A DNA stretch of 64,000 nt from Candidatus Hydrogenedentota bacterium (GCA_029556545.1 JAKQEQ010000007.1:1-64000), one strand, 5' to 3'. Shown: positions 45,446 through 54,225, numbered from the stretch's first letter. The notes: a model not told the origin generated them from the letters alone. Made by a program: numbers and translations.

Positions 45446-46657
45446 TTATGGCGCGGCAACCGGTATGGTGGTTCTGACCTCATTGCTGGTGACAAGGTCG
45501 CCGGTGGTGTGATAGAGCGCTGTCGTCGCAAGCTCGCGCGAGGCGCTCTCATTCTCCGGGATGCGTACGCGATACGAGAGTCGTGCGGGCCACTCGGGAA
45601 CCTCGATCCACGCGAATTCGAGGATGCCGGTCCGGCCCTGTGGCGGCGCAACGGCGGGCGCGGCGCCCCCAGCGATTCCCTCGAAGGCCCAACCGGACGG
45701 CAGCACGGTCTGGAGTCCCACCGCCGTAATCGGGTCCGTGCCCGCGTACCCTAACTCAAGGTCGATTTGGACAACCTCGCCCGGCGCGACGGACGGATTC
45801 GCAATGGACTGCGCCACCACAATGCCGCGTTCCTCGGGTGCGGGCGGTGCTGATTCCGCTTTCGCGGTATCCGAGGAAGATGCCTTCTGGTTGGCGGCTT
45901 GTGCCTCCGGCGCAGGCGCTGCCGCTTCCGGCGCTGACCCGGCAATCGCCGCGGGGGCGCTTGGCGCGACGCCGGGCTGTTGCAGCAGTTGGCCGGCCGG
46001 CGCGATCGACGGTTGTGCGGGGCTCATCGCCGCGGCTGTTGTCGGCACTGGCTCGCCTTGTTCAACGGGTGTCACAATCAGCCCCGTTCGCAGTTCGTCG
46101 CCGCTCGTTCGGTAGAGCGCTTCGCCGGTGATATCCTTTACCCCCGAGGCGTCCGCCGGGGTACGGACGCGGTACGCGAACGTGGCGGGGTACTCCGGTA
46201 TATTGAACCACGCGAATTCCACCTTGTTGCCGATCACGCGCTTGATGTCCGGAAGCGCGCCGCTTTGATCGGCGTATCCTTCGAAGGTCCAACCCTCGGG
46301 CAGCGTCTCCTCCATGCCCATCGCCGTAATCGGTTCGGTGCCTTCGCGGAGAAACGACACCGCCACGTCCACCGTCCCGCCGGGCTGATATCGGCTGCCG
46401 CGCACCTCGCGGGTCAGGAACAGTTTCGCCGGGGTGTACTGCGGCTTGTCCGGGGCCGCCTGCGGCGTTTGGGGCGGGGTCGTCGGACGCTGCACGGCGG
46501 GCGTCGCCTGCGGCTTTTGGACGGGCGTCGCGGTGGGACTCGCCCGCTCCGTGACGCGCACGTCCTGCGAATCCCGGCCCATGTCGAGTAGGATGTAGCC
46601 GACAACGCCGATGCACACCAAGCCGAACACGAATCCCACAACGGACCATTTGTTCAT
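45446..46657 (-). CDS. Membrane-anchored protein with two duplicated beta-sandwich domains
   Basis: 403 residues. An N-terminal transmembrane helix (VVGFVFGLVCIGVVGYILL) anchors it, with a Thr/Pro-rich spacer after it. Two similar domains of about 110 residues follow. Domain 1 contains PITAMGMEETLPEGWTFEGY, EFAWFNIPEYPATFAYRVR and ALYRTSGD; domain 2 contains PITAVGLQTVLPSGWAFEGI, EFAWIEVPEWPARLSYRVR and ALYHTTGD. They are joined by an Ala/Pro-rich linker. The domains look like DUF11- or cohesin-like beta sandwiches used for surface assembly or ligand binding. GGAGAG precedes the ATG at 46657. Function unknown. Confidence 0.75.
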   Translation of the reverse strand: MNKWSVVGFVFGLVCIGVVGYILLDMGRDSQDVRVTERASPTATPVQKPQATPAVQRPTTPPQTPQAAPDKPQYTPAKLFLTREVRGSRYQPGGTVDVAVSFLREGTEPITAMGMEETLPEGWTFEGYADQSGALPDIKRVIGNKVEFAWFNIPEYPATFAYRVRTPADASGVKDITGEALYRTSGDELRTGLIVTPVEQGEPVPTTAAAMSPAQPSIAPAGQLLQQPGVAPSAPAAIAGSAPEAAAPAPEAQAANQKASSSDTAKAESAPPAPEERGIVVAQSIANPSVAPGEVVQIDLELGYAGTDPITAVGLQTVLPSGWAFEGIAGGAAPAVAPPQGRTGILEFAWIEVPEWPARLSYRVRIPENESASRELATTALYHTTGDLVTSNEVRTTIPVAAP

Positions 46658-46809
46658 TGCTTCTCTCCAGACCTTCCCCTGCACTCGGGTCCAACCTCGA
46701 AAGCACTCAGTTTACCACGCGCGCCCGGCGACGCGTCAAAAAGCAATCCTGCCGCGCTTCACCAAGAACGTGCTTGACGCCGACTTTGATGACGCCGTTG
46801 TCCTGACGC

Positions 46810-48144
46810 TTACGGTCTCCGCCACGGCGCGAACACCGCCTGGTATCCCAGGTGTATCATGTATTGATCCAGCAGGATGATTGCCAGGAACGCCTCGGCC
46901 ACCGGCCAGACGCGCGCCACGATGGTCGGGTCCCGGCGCGTAACCGCCGACAATACCTTATTTTCGAGCGAGACCTTGTCGATGGTCTCCTGATCCTTCG
47001 CGATGGTGGGCGTCGGCTTCACCGCGATGCGTGCGACGAGCGGCTGGCCCGTGGTCAGCCCACCCGTGACGCCGCCCGCGTGGTTCGACGCGAACACCAC
47101 CTTCCCGTCCGTCACGCGCAGCGCGTCGTTGCATTCCGAGCCGCGCAGGTCTTTCACCGCGTAGCCCGCGCCCACCTCGACCGCCTTCACCGCGCCTATG
47201 CTCAGCATCCTGCCGATTTCGCCGTCGAGCTTCTGGAACACGGGTTCGCCCATGCCCGCGGGCAATCCCGTCGCGACAACCTCGACGAGGCCGCCGCTCG
47301 AGTCGCCTTCGTCGCGGATTTCGAGGATGCGCTGCTCCATCGCGAAGGCGGCGTCCACGTCCGGGCAATTCATGGTGAAATGAATCCCGTGTTCCTCGCG
47401 GATGGCTTGTGGATCGACCGCCTTGGCCGTGTCGCGGATTTTGAGCAGGTCGCGCTCAAGTTCGGCGATCACGGCCATCTTGTGCAGGAACCGCATGTGC
47501 GGGTTGATCCGGCCCTCGCCGAAAACCCACTGGTAGATTGGGTCGTAATCGCGGCGCACCTTGCGGAAGGTCTCGACCTTCTCGCGCGCCGTATCGAGGG
47601 CCACGTCCGCCGCGCGAACGCCCGCCGCCTCCTTCACATACGCGAATACCTCGATGCCGTGCTCCTTCAGGATGCGCCGCGCCACCGCGCCCGCCGCCAC
47701 AATCGTCGAGGTGTATCGTCCGCTGAAGAAGCCCGCCCCGATCGAGTCGTCCCATTCGGCGTATTTCTGATACGAGGCGTAGGAAGCGTGCCCGGGGCGC
47801 GGCGTCCGATTCGTCACCTGGTACTGCTCGATGTGCTCGAAGTGACGGTCCACGTTCGGGATCAGAATCGTCATCGGCGTGCCGTTCGTATAGCCCGCGT
47901 TCGAGAAGCCCGGCATCGTGTCCGCCGCGTTCACGCCCGTGTAGATGACCGGCACGTCCGCCTCACGCCGCGGCGAGGCCAATTCGCTCTGGCCCGGCTT
48001 GCGCGTGAGCAGCGCCTCATAGATATCCGCGTCCGTAATGTACAAACCCGGCGGCACGCCCTGAAGCACCACCGTCAGCCCTTCCTGATAACTGCCCCCC
48101 GCCACTGTCGTCTGGAACATCGTCCCGTACGTACAACCCAGCAT
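46810..48144 (-). CDS. aroC: Divergent chorismate synthase-like protein
   Basis: 444 residues, longer than the usual 360-390. Family landmarks are clear: the N-terminal VVLQGVPPGL, RKPGQSELASPRREAD, NGTPMTILIPNVD, RPGHASYASYQKY, GDSSGG, SNHAGGVTGGLTTGQP and VKPTPTI. Several hallmark residues are changed. GESHG near the N-terminus reads GGSYQ (Y19 in place of His), GGGRSSARET reads GAGFFSGRYT, and RHDP reads RRDP. The RPGHA histidine is kept. Normal AroC converts EPSP to chorismate with reduced FMN; whether this protein does so is uncertain. GGGAGAT lies seven nt before the ATG. No other shikimate gene is in the window. Confidence 0.75.
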   Translation of the reverse strand: MLGCTYGTMFQTTVAGGSYQEGLTVVLQGVPPGLYITDADIYEALLTRKPGQSELASPRREADVPVIYTGVNAADTMPGFSNAGYTNGTPMTILIPNVDRHFEHIEQYQVTNRTPRPGHASYASYQKYAEWDDSIGAGFFSGRYTSTIVAAGAVARRILKEHGIEVFAYVKEAAGVRAADVALDTAREKVETFRKVRRDYDPIYQWVFGEGRINPHMRFLHKMAVIAELERDLLKIRDTAKAVDPQAIREEHGIHFTMNCPDVDAAFAMEQRILEIRDEGDSSGGLVEVVATGLPAGMGEPVFQKLDGEIGRMLSIGAVKAVEVGAGYAVKDLRGSECNDALRVTDGKVVFASNHAGGVTGGLTTGQPLVARIAVKPTPTIAKDQETIDKVSLENKVLSAVTRRDPTIVARVWPVAEAFLAIILLDQYMIHLGYQAVFAPWRRP

Positions 48145-48334
48145 GTGTGTGATCTCCCGTTGAGGCCGCTTGCTATGAATCCCCGCGCGGTCTTCGTGCC
48201 GAGGGGGCGCAAACGGCAGGATTATAGCATCTTTCGGCGCACAATTCGCTCGGAATCGGCACTGACCATCGAACCGGTCTGACGGGTCCGATTCATCCGA
48301 CGCCGGCCACGCTAAAGTGCTAAAACTACACTAT

Positions 48335-48363
48335 TTGACGACCTTACAGGCGCGTGGTAAGAT
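48335..48363 (+). promoter_or_regulatory. Promoter of the third pseudopilin gene
   Basis: TTGACG (48335-48340), a 17-nt spacer, and TAAGAT (48358-48363), about 40 nt upstream of the start codon. Confidence 0.7.
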
Positions 48364-48404
48364 GATCATGTGACGCATGTGTCAACCCATGGGGAGTGTG
48401 TATC

Positions 48405-49433
48405 ATGAATCGGCGGACTATCCGGGGGTTTACTCTCCTGGAATTGCTGACGGTTATTGCGATTATTGCGATTCTTGCAGGGATTACCTTCGCCGTTTTC
48501 CCTCGCATACGGGAACGGGCACGGGTGCGGTCGCTCCAGGCGACGATGAACGAGTTGCGCACGGCCCTCGCCCAGTACTACGCGACACACGGGACCTATC
48601 CGCCCGCATACGGCTACCTCGATTTTCAGGCTGTTGCGAATTACGAACGGACCAGTGTTCGTCCTGCGGATAACGTACTCTTCAATCTGAAGCCGTTCAT
48701 GACCTTTATCAGACTGCATGGCGCGGACGACCATTACGACAACTTCTCGGAAGGCTATGACGCGGACCGGGACGGCGCCATAAGTCTCTTCGAGTTTTCG
48801 CCCGTTGGTGCGAAGGACCAGGCCACCGGTAGATACTCGTTCCCCGATACGGTGCGCTATAACGGCAATAACGCTTCGCAGTTGAGCGAGTTCCAGCGGA
48901 TGGGCGAGGAAGATCAGCGCCCGCTCATCTATATCCCGGTGAACAAGAGGCAATTCGATCGCGCGCGCAAGTATTGGATCAGGAAAGCGGCCGAGGACCC
49001 CGCCGGTCTCGATTTCTACGCCCTGAGTTGGGACCCGACGGACCCGATGCTCCAAGGGGTCGTCTTTCCGCCAAGCAGCTACGACACGTTCGTGCTCATC
49101 AGCGTCGGTCCCGGCGGCACCACCTTCGGCATACCGCCTCCGGCCCCGATCAACAATGACCAGTGGGACCAGGCGACGCTGCACGTCATGAATAACTACC
49201 CCGACGACATGTACCACATCATCGGGATGCGCGCCTACTTCGTCGCCACCCGCGACCTGGATGACAATGGGAAGCTTGACTTCCATTTCGAGGATCGCCG
49301 CACCGGCGAGGCCCGCGGCACAGACACCTATCAGATCATCGTCGACGGGAGCACGGTCACGGTGCCCCTCGGCAACCTGCTGCCCGACCGCCGCGCCCCG
49401 AACGGCTACGGCCCGTACATTTACAAGTACTAG
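48405..49433 (+). CDS. Type II secretion-like pseudopilin with EF-hand-like calcium loop
   Basis: 342 residues. Prepilin signal MNRRTIRG before FTLLELLTVIAIIAILAGIT with Glu at +5; cleavage by prepilin peptidase is expected. The globular part contains DADRDGAISLFE (residues 119-130), a textbook 12-residue EF-hand loop, and later DLDDNGKLDFHF, a second related loop. It lacks the C-terminal H-x-DG motif of the two pseudopilins at 16-19 kb, so it is a different type. GGGGAG lies eight nt before the ATG. It has its own promoter and stands alone, without other secretion genes. Confidence 0.88.
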   Translation: MNRRTIRGFTLLELLTVIAIIAILAGITFAVFPRIRERARVRSLQATMNELRTALAQYYATHGTYPPAYGYLDFQAVANYERTSVRPADNVLFNLKPFMTFIRLHGADDHYDNFSEGYDADRDGAISLFEFSPVGAKDQATGRYSFPDTVRYNGNNASQLSEFQRMGEEDQRPLIYIPVNKRQFDRARKYWIRKAAEDPAGLDFYALSWDPTDPMLQGVVFPPSSYDTFVLISVGPGGTTFGIPPPAPINNDQWDQATLHVMNNYPDDMYHIIGMRAYFVATRDLDDNGKLDFHFEDRRTGEARGTDTYQIIVDGSTVTVPLGNLLPDRRAPNGYGPYIYKY

Positions 49434-49598
49434 CGGCCCCGCGTTTTCAAGTAGGGAGCGCGTCCTTTAGGGCGCCGGATGCGGGCTGAAGCCCGCACTC
49501 CGAACGGGGGGCTGCGGTCGGTGCTGTGGCTCGGTCGGGAGACCGGCCACAACGGAGAACTGCCCCACGCGAAGCGGGGAAAGGGCTTATCCCAGCTA
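49434..49598. repeat. Intergenic block of three different palindromes
   Basis: In order: an imperfect GCGCGTCC-TTTA-GGGCGC palindrome (about 49459-49475), a perfect TGCGGGC-TGAA-GCCCGCA hairpin (49480-49497), and CGGTC-GGGA-GACCG (49532-49545). The last one continues as GGCCACAAC, the same element found inside the protease gene at 10193-10214. All have short four-base loops. No ORF is credible here. Confidence 0.65.
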
Positions 49599-49628
49599 TT
49601 GACCGCAGTTGGCACATCCGGCTATAAT
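49599..49628 (+). promoter_or_regulatory. Promoter of the FitAB-like toxin-antitoxin pair
   Basis: TTGACC (49599-49604), an 18-nt spacer, and a perfect TATAAT (49623-49628), 45 nt upstream of the antitoxin ATG. Confidence 0.82.
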
Positions 49629-49636
49629 GGTTCCAG

Positions 49637-49662
49637 AATGGTGTCGTAATGGATGCACCATT
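49637..49662. promoter_or_regulatory. Inverted-repeat operator before the antitoxin gene
   Basis: AATGGTG (49637-49643) and CACCATT (49656-49662) with a 12-nt spacer, between the -10 box and the ribosome site. FitA-type antitoxins bind inverted repeats of this kind in their own promoter, so this is the likely autoregulatory site. Confidence 0.65.
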
Positions 49663-49673
49663 GGAGGACGAAT

Positions 49674-49916
49674 ATGGCTACCATCACACTCAAAGGCGTT
49701 CCGGACGGCTTGTACGAACGTATCCGACGGAGTGCAGCTGAGAACCGACGCAGTATCAACAAGGAAATCATGTTTCGTCTTGAGTATGCGTTGACCGAGC
49801 AACGCCCCGTGCCGCTGGCGGTATTGGAGCGCATTGATCGCCTGCGCGCCCGGGCAAAGCTCCCTCCGGTATCGGAACGGTGGCTTAAGGCCGCGAAGGA
49901 GAAGGGGCGGGCATGA
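49674..49916 (+). CDS. FitA-like ribbon-helix-helix antitoxin
   Basis: 80-residue DNA-binding antitoxin. The N-terminal ribbon-helix-helix (ATITLKGVPDGLYERIRRSAAENRRSINKEI) matches FitA/VapB-type antitoxins. The C-terminal helical tail (LERIDRLRAR to KAAKEKGRA) would wrap the toxin. TGGAGGA precedes the ATG at 49674. It overlaps the PIN toxin by four nt (ATGA) and is preceded by a strong promoter and an inverted repeat, so the pair is probably autorepressed. Confidence 0.88.
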   Translation: MATITLKGVPDGLYERIRRSAAENRRSINKEIMFRLEYALTEQRPVPLAVLERIDRLRARAKLPPVSERWLKAAKEKGRA

Positions 49917-50317
49917 TCGTCGTGGACACGAATGTCCTGGCCTACTTGCTTCTGGGCGGGGAGAAGACGCCGCAGGCGCGTGCCGCGTTCGTGAAAGACC
50001 CCGAATGGGCGGCGCCGCGGCTTTGGCGCAGCGAATTTCGAAGCGTACTGGCCGGTTACCTGCGACGAGGACACCTGACAGCGGCGTTGGCACGGTCTTT
50101 CATGGGTGAGGCGGAAGCGCTTCTCGGGGAAGCCGACTACGAACCGGATTCCAACGACGTATTGCGCGCGGTGGCATCGTCCCGCTGTTCGAGTTATGAC
50201 TGCGAGTTTGTAGCGCTCGCGGAGGCTCTGCGCGTAACTCTGGTGACTTGTGACCGCCAGATACTCGATGCGTTTCCCACTGTGGCGGTCTCGTTGGACG
50301 TGTTTTCAACGAAATGA
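49913..50317 (+). CDS. PIN-domain (VapC/FitB-type) ribonuclease toxin
   Basis: 134-residue metal-dependent RNase toxin. The four acidic residues of the PIN active site are visible: D5 (VVDTNVLAY), E41 (RSEFRSVL), D96 (SYDCEFVALAEAL) and D114 (VTCDRQIL). The ORF is intact and full length. It starts within the antitoxin stop (ATGA). Expected to cut RNA when the antitoxin is lost or degraded; the target is unknown. Confidence 0.9.
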   Translation: MIVVDTNVLAYLLLGGEKTPQARAAFVKDPEWAAPRLWRSEFRSVLAGYLRRGHLTAALARSFMGEAEALLGEADYEPDSNDVLRAVASSRCSSYDCEFVALAEALRVTLVTCDRQILDAFPTVAVSLDVFSTK

Positions 50318-50414
50318 GCCGCGCCGGAGACGCGGTTGTGAACGAGAAAGTGGGGGAGGGCGCCTGCCGATCAAAGCAGTCCCCAATTGGAGCGCGCGCG
50401 GCCTTGGGATGCGC

Positions 50415-51371
50415 CTACTCGAGGTAGCGCCGCACTTCCGCGAGTACGTCTTCGCGGTCCACCCAGGCCTTGTACACAAGCCGCATGCGCACGCCGTATT
50501 CGCGCCCGACTTCCGGGTCCGGCACGATCAACTGGAAATCCCAGGCGGGGCACGTGTCCGCGCCGTCGGGCGTGAGGCCGCCGCCCGAAGGGGAATGGGC
50601 GAATCGGACCAACGGCCCGGGCCGGAAAATGTAGATCAGCACCCGGTCGCGGAACCGGCCATAGAAGAAAGGCTCCTCGAATCGGAGCGGCGAGAAGCTT
50701 GAATACAACATGCTTCCCGGCTGCTCGAACGGCAGTTCGAGCGTGTCCGCCACGTGCCGCACCGTGCTGTCGCGATCGTGAAGCGCCGTGCAGTGCTGCA
50801 CCCAGAGCGTCTTGTCGCCGCCGGGACCGGTCCCGCGCATGTAGAGGCTCTTGTCGCCGGGCGCGTTGATGTACGACGCCCAGAAGACGCCGAAGAACCC
50901 GCCCCGGAATACGTCCTTCCGCGGCACGCAGCGGAATTCCATATCGATGTAATACGGTTCCTTGAGTTCGAAGCGCGTCCAGCTCTCGACCCCGTAATGC
51001 GGCGTCGGCGGCTGATGCAATTCGGCGGTCGTCGCGTTGACTCGCGTGAACGTCATGGGCGTGCGGCGCGGCTCGAACAGCACATTGTCGGTGGCGCGCG
51101 GCCGCGCGTCGAAGTAGTGCTCCAGATTCAGTCCGGCGTACAGCGGCACAAAGGGCGACTCGTCGATCCCGGGCGCCCGGATGCCGAATACGCCGTTGTA
51201 GCCCGCGCGGTGCTCGCCCAACGCCGCGTTGCCGCCGATGACACACCGCAGCCCGGATACCGCGAGCTCGCCGCAATCGTTCATGTCAATCGTCTCCTCG
51301 GCCGGGACATTGGCGAATGCGACCGCCAGGATCGCCATGGTTCCCATAATCCGTCGCGCACGCGCCTCCAT
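50415..51371 (-). CDS. Secreted protein of unknown function
   Basis: 318 residues. An N-terminal signal peptide (core MGTMAILAVAFANVPAEE). The body is rich in Phe, Tyr and Trp and beta-strand-like (ESWTRFELKEPYYIDMEFRCVP, FFGVFWASYINAPGDKSLYMRG), suggesting a carbohydrate- or glycan-related beta-sandwich, but I do not recognise a named domain. It lies 18 nt downstream of the alpha/beta hydrolase gene on the same strand and is probably co-transcribed with it and with the DUF1080 lipoprotein gene. Confidence 0.7.
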   Translation of the reverse strand: MEARARRIMGTMAILAVAFANVPAEETIDMNDCGELAVSGLRCVIGGNAALGEHRAGYNGVFGIRAPGIDESPFVPLYAGLNLEHYFDARPRATDNVLFEPRRTPMTFTRVNATTAELHQPPTPHYGVESWTRFELKEPYYIDMEFRCVPRKDVFRGGFFGVFWASYINAPGDKSLYMRGTGPGGDKTLWVQHCTALHDRDSTVRHVADTLELPFEQPGSMLYSSFSPLRFEEPFFYGRFRDRVLIYIFRPGPLVRFAHSPSGGGLTPDGADTCPAWDFQLIVPDPEVGREYGVRMRLVYKAWVDREDVLAEVRRYLE

Positions 51372-51389
51372 TATCCCGCCTTTCTCCGG

Positions 51390-52892
51390 CTATGCGGCCT
51401 CGAGCCGGTACTCGAGTTCGATCAGCGCCGCGCCCAGCGCCTCCACGGTCAACGTGTCTCCAAACGGCTTCAGGGGGCACTCGAGGTAGAGCGCTTCGAG
51501 CCGCGCCGTGTGCTCCGGGCCGAGACTCGCGTAATCAAGCAACCCCACCAGCACGTCGCGTTGCTCGATCTCGGCGTAATTCAGCCGGTTGGCCGGCTCG
51601 CCCGAGTGCAGCATCGGCGGGTTGACCGGCGTCCTCGTGTAACGCCGCATCAGGTGTTCCAGCTTTGCCGCGTTCAGGATATCCGGCGTCGGCGGCGCGT
51701 CGCGGTAATGGTCCGTGAAGCTGTCGGGCGACATGTCCCACTCGAAGGTGGTATGCCCGGCCTGTGGCGCGGGGCCGCCTTCATCGAGGTACAGCAGCGA
51801 CCACTGATGATTGCGGCTCCAGGGCTTGTCCTCGTTCTTCGGGCCGGGTTTCGGCTTCTTCTTCCGGTTCTGGATCATCTCGAAGGTAATCTCGAAGCTG
51901 TCTTCCTGCGTCGGGGCCACATGGAGAAAGACCGCCTCCGGCGGCAGCAATTCCTCGAAGGTGACCCGCGCCTTCGCGCACGGGGTCAGCGCATCGAAAT
52001 CGCGGCGGTATCCCTCGGGAAGACGCGCCGGGTCGAAAGGCCGCGCGTGCCGCCGCGTCATCTGCTCGATGGGCACGAGCATATCGCCCGTGGCGCATGT
52101 CACGAGCACTGGATTCGCGATGCGGTCCAGATAGGAAATCGGGCTCACGTAGTACCAGGCGTCGTCCGAGAGGTCGCTCGGGAAGTACCTGTACGACCAG
52201 TCCGCGAGCATCGTCACCGACGCGAGGATCGGCAACGGCGATTCCGCGCCTGTCGCGGGATAGCGCATGGGCCCCTTGTTCGCCTCGAAGTAACCCAGGT
52301 TGTACGCCCAGTTGACCACGGGCACGTCCGATGTCGTCGAGGTCACGGGAAACATGTCCGCGCTCATGGCGAGCGCCATGTACCCGCCCTGGCTGCCCCC
52401 GTCGATGTGGAGCCGCGTGCGGTCGATGAACGGCAGACGCCGCGCCCACTGGATGATCGCCCGCGCCAGATTGTTCCCGTTGCCGATCGAGCAGTCGATG
52501 GGCGACTCGCCCTTCTCGTCCGTGTAATGCGCCGTGAAGACCGCCCAGCCGCGATCGCACCATTTCCTCGCACCGCCCACGTCCTTCTCATAGTGGACGT
52601 GGCAGAAGGCCGGAATCGGATCGCCCGCCGCGACGACGCGCCGATGCACGACAAGCCGCGCCAGTCCGGTCTTCGCGTCGCCTTCGATGCCGAGATAAGG
52701 GACCCTGACGGTCACGACACCGAGGTCGCCGTCATGATCCGTATCGACCACCGTGACCGCGCCCTCGAAGCCGTGCTCGCTCGACACTAGGCCGTTGACG
52801 AAGGGGGCGGGCCGCGTAGCCACGAACACAGCCGCCGCGACGGCCGCCGCGACCGCCACTCCCGCCGCCAGGATTCTCCATCGCGTGCTCAT
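51390..52892 (-). CDS. Exported alpha/beta hydrolase (prolyl oligopeptidase-like)
   Basis: 500 residues with an N-terminal signal-anchor (ILAAGVAVAAAVAAAVFVA). The nucleophile elbow is GGSQGG in LHIDGGSQGGYMALAM, followed by the Asp-containing strand NPVLVTCATGDMLVPIEQM. The fold matches S9/dienelactone-type hydrolases; esterase or peptidase activity is likely. GGAGGG precedes the ATG. Part of a minus-strand cluster (DUF1080 lipoprotein, this hydrolase, secreted unknown) with gaps of 31 and 18 nt. Probably degrades polymers outside the cytoplasm. Confidence 0.78.
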   Translation of the reverse strand: MSTRWRILAAGVAVAAAVAAAVFVATRPAPFVNGLVSSEHGFEGAVTVVDTDHDGDLGVVTVRVPYLGIEGDAKTGLARLVVHRRVVAAGDPIPAFCHVHYEKDVGGARKWCDRGWAVFTAHYTDEKGESPIDCSIGNGNNLARAIIQWARRLPFIDRTRLHIDGGSQGGYMALAMSADMFPVTSTTSDVPVVNWAYNLGYFEANKGPMRYPATGAESPLPILASVTMLADWSYRYFPSDLSDDAWYYVSPISYLDRIANPVLVTCATGDMLVPIEQMTRRHARPFDPARLPEGYRRDFDALTPCAKARVTFEELLPPEAVFLHVAPTQEDSFEITFEMIQNRKKKPKPGPKNEDKPWSRNHQWSLLYLDEGGPAPQAGHTTFEWDMSPDSFTDHYRDAPPTPDILNAAKLEHLMRRYTRTPVNPPMLHSGEPANRLNYAEIEQRDVLVGLLDYASLGPEHTARLEALYLECPLKPFGDTLTVEALGAALIELEYRLEAA

Positions 52893-52923
52893 GGTTCCCT
52901 CCGTTGGTTACGCGCGCCGACCT

Positions 52924-54225
52924 TCACAACGGCTTGATGCGGATGTTTCGGAACGCGACGTAATTGCCGTGATCCGTAAGGCCGATAAACCCACGCCGCA
53001 GCCGCGGCGCCAATTCCTCGTGCTCGTCGAAGTCGACGTCCTGCACCAGGGTGTCATTGATCTTCACGCTGATGCGCGAGCCCTGGCAAACCACTTCGAG
53101 GTCGTTCCAGAGGCCGTCCTCGCGGGTCGGCAGGCACAACGGCGGTATCACGTCGTAGATGGCCCCCGTATTGTCCTTGGTCAATTCCTCCGTTCCGTAG
53201 TCGCCGCGCATCTGCACCTCGAAACCGAATTTCGACTGGCGCGCCCCGCGCGTCGCGCGCAGCCATACGCCGCTGTTGCCGTCCGGCAGGATTTTCCATT
53301 GCAGGCGCAGCACGAAGTCCCCGTAGCGTTCGCGCGACATGAGCGCGCCCCCGCCGCCGCTGCGCCACTCGATGAACCCGTCCTCGCTTACCTGGAAACA
53401 TTCCTTGTTGTCGTCCTTGACCCACCAGCCGTCCAGCGTCCTGCCGTCGAACAATGCGATGAATCCGTCCTGCCGCTCCGCCTCGCTTAGCACGGTGTTG
53501 TCGGGCGTCCAGGGCGCTTGCTCGACCTCCGTCCTCAGCGCCGCGTCCAACGCGGCATAGTCCGCATCATGGCCTTCAAGAAGAAAATGCACCGCCCCGA
53601 GACTGAAATCCGGCAATGCGCCCACCACGAGCACCGCATGATCGGGCTCGGCCTGAGGCGCGGCGGCGATCACGCGGATGTCCCCGTTCTCCGGCGCGGC
53701 GACCACCAATTGCGGCGCGGCCTTCTTGAACGCCTTCGCGAGGTCGGCGGCGTCCGGCCCGTCGATCAGATACACCGCCTTGCCGTGCCCCCGAAACGTC
53801 TTCGCCGCCGTCCGCACCGCCCGCCTCCGGAATCCGGCGTCGGCGTTGTCGCCCAGCACACGCACCAGCGCGCACATACGCGAATCCTTCGCGCGGTGCG
53901 CGATGGCGTCCACTGTCTGCACACCCGCCGGGTCGAGTTGCGATCCGTCTTCGTTGAATCCCCACAGATCGAAGCACACCGTGTTCCCGCCGACCTCCGC
54001 CACGCGCGCCATCGCCGGAATGACCTCGCCCGGCGCGCCCGAGGTCGCGCCCAGACCCGGTGTCCTGAAACCGTACATCGTGAACGCGCTCGTTCCCCGA
54101 TACAGCTTGCCGTCCTCGATCCGAAAGTCGTCTTTGCCAAGACCAATCGACCGGCAGCCGGTTCCGAATACTACCGCCGTGAGTAATAAGGTCAACATCA
54201 TGGACTCGGGCGAAAACCGAAACAT
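52924..54225 (-). CDS. Lipoprotein with C-terminal DUF1080 (3-keto-disaccharide hydrolase-like) domain
   Basis: 433 residues. The lipobox LLLTAVVFGTGC predicts a lipid-anchored protein. The N-terminal half resembles a degenerate TIM-barrel-like region (GNTVCFDLWGFNEDGSQLDP). The C-terminal 200 residues are DUF1080, with GFIALFDGRTLDGWWVKDD, GDFVLRLQWKILPDGNSGVWLR, GFEVQMRGDYG, LWNDLEVVCQGSRISVKIND and IGLTDHGNYVAFRNIRIKPL. DUF1080 proteins are concanavalin-like sandwiches reported to bind or hydrolyse 3-keto-sugars. GAGGGAGA precedes the ATG at 54225. First gene of the hydrolase cluster; probably acts on glycans at the outer surface or periplasm. Confidence 0.87.
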   Translation of the reverse strand: MFRFSPESMMLTLLLTAVVFGTGCRSIGLGKDDFRIEDGKLYRGTSAFTMYGFRTPGLGATSGAPGEVIPAMARVAEVGGNTVCFDLWGFNEDGSQLDPAGVQTVDAIAHRAKDSRMCALVRVLGDNADAGFRRRAVRTAAKTFRGHGKAVYLIDGPDAADLAKAFKKAAPQLVVAAPENGDIRVIAAAPQAEPDHAVLVVGALPDFSLGAVHFLLEGHDADYAALDAALRTEVEQAPWTPDNTVLSEAERQDGFIALFDGRTLDGWWVKDDNKECFQVSEDGFIEWRSGGGGALMSRERYGDFVLRLQWKILPDGNSGVWLRATRGARQSKFGFEVQMRGDYGTEELTKDNTGAIYDVIPPLCLPTREDGLWNDLEVVCQGSRISVKINDTLVQDVDFDEHEELAPRLRRGFIGLTDHGNYVAFRNIRIKPL

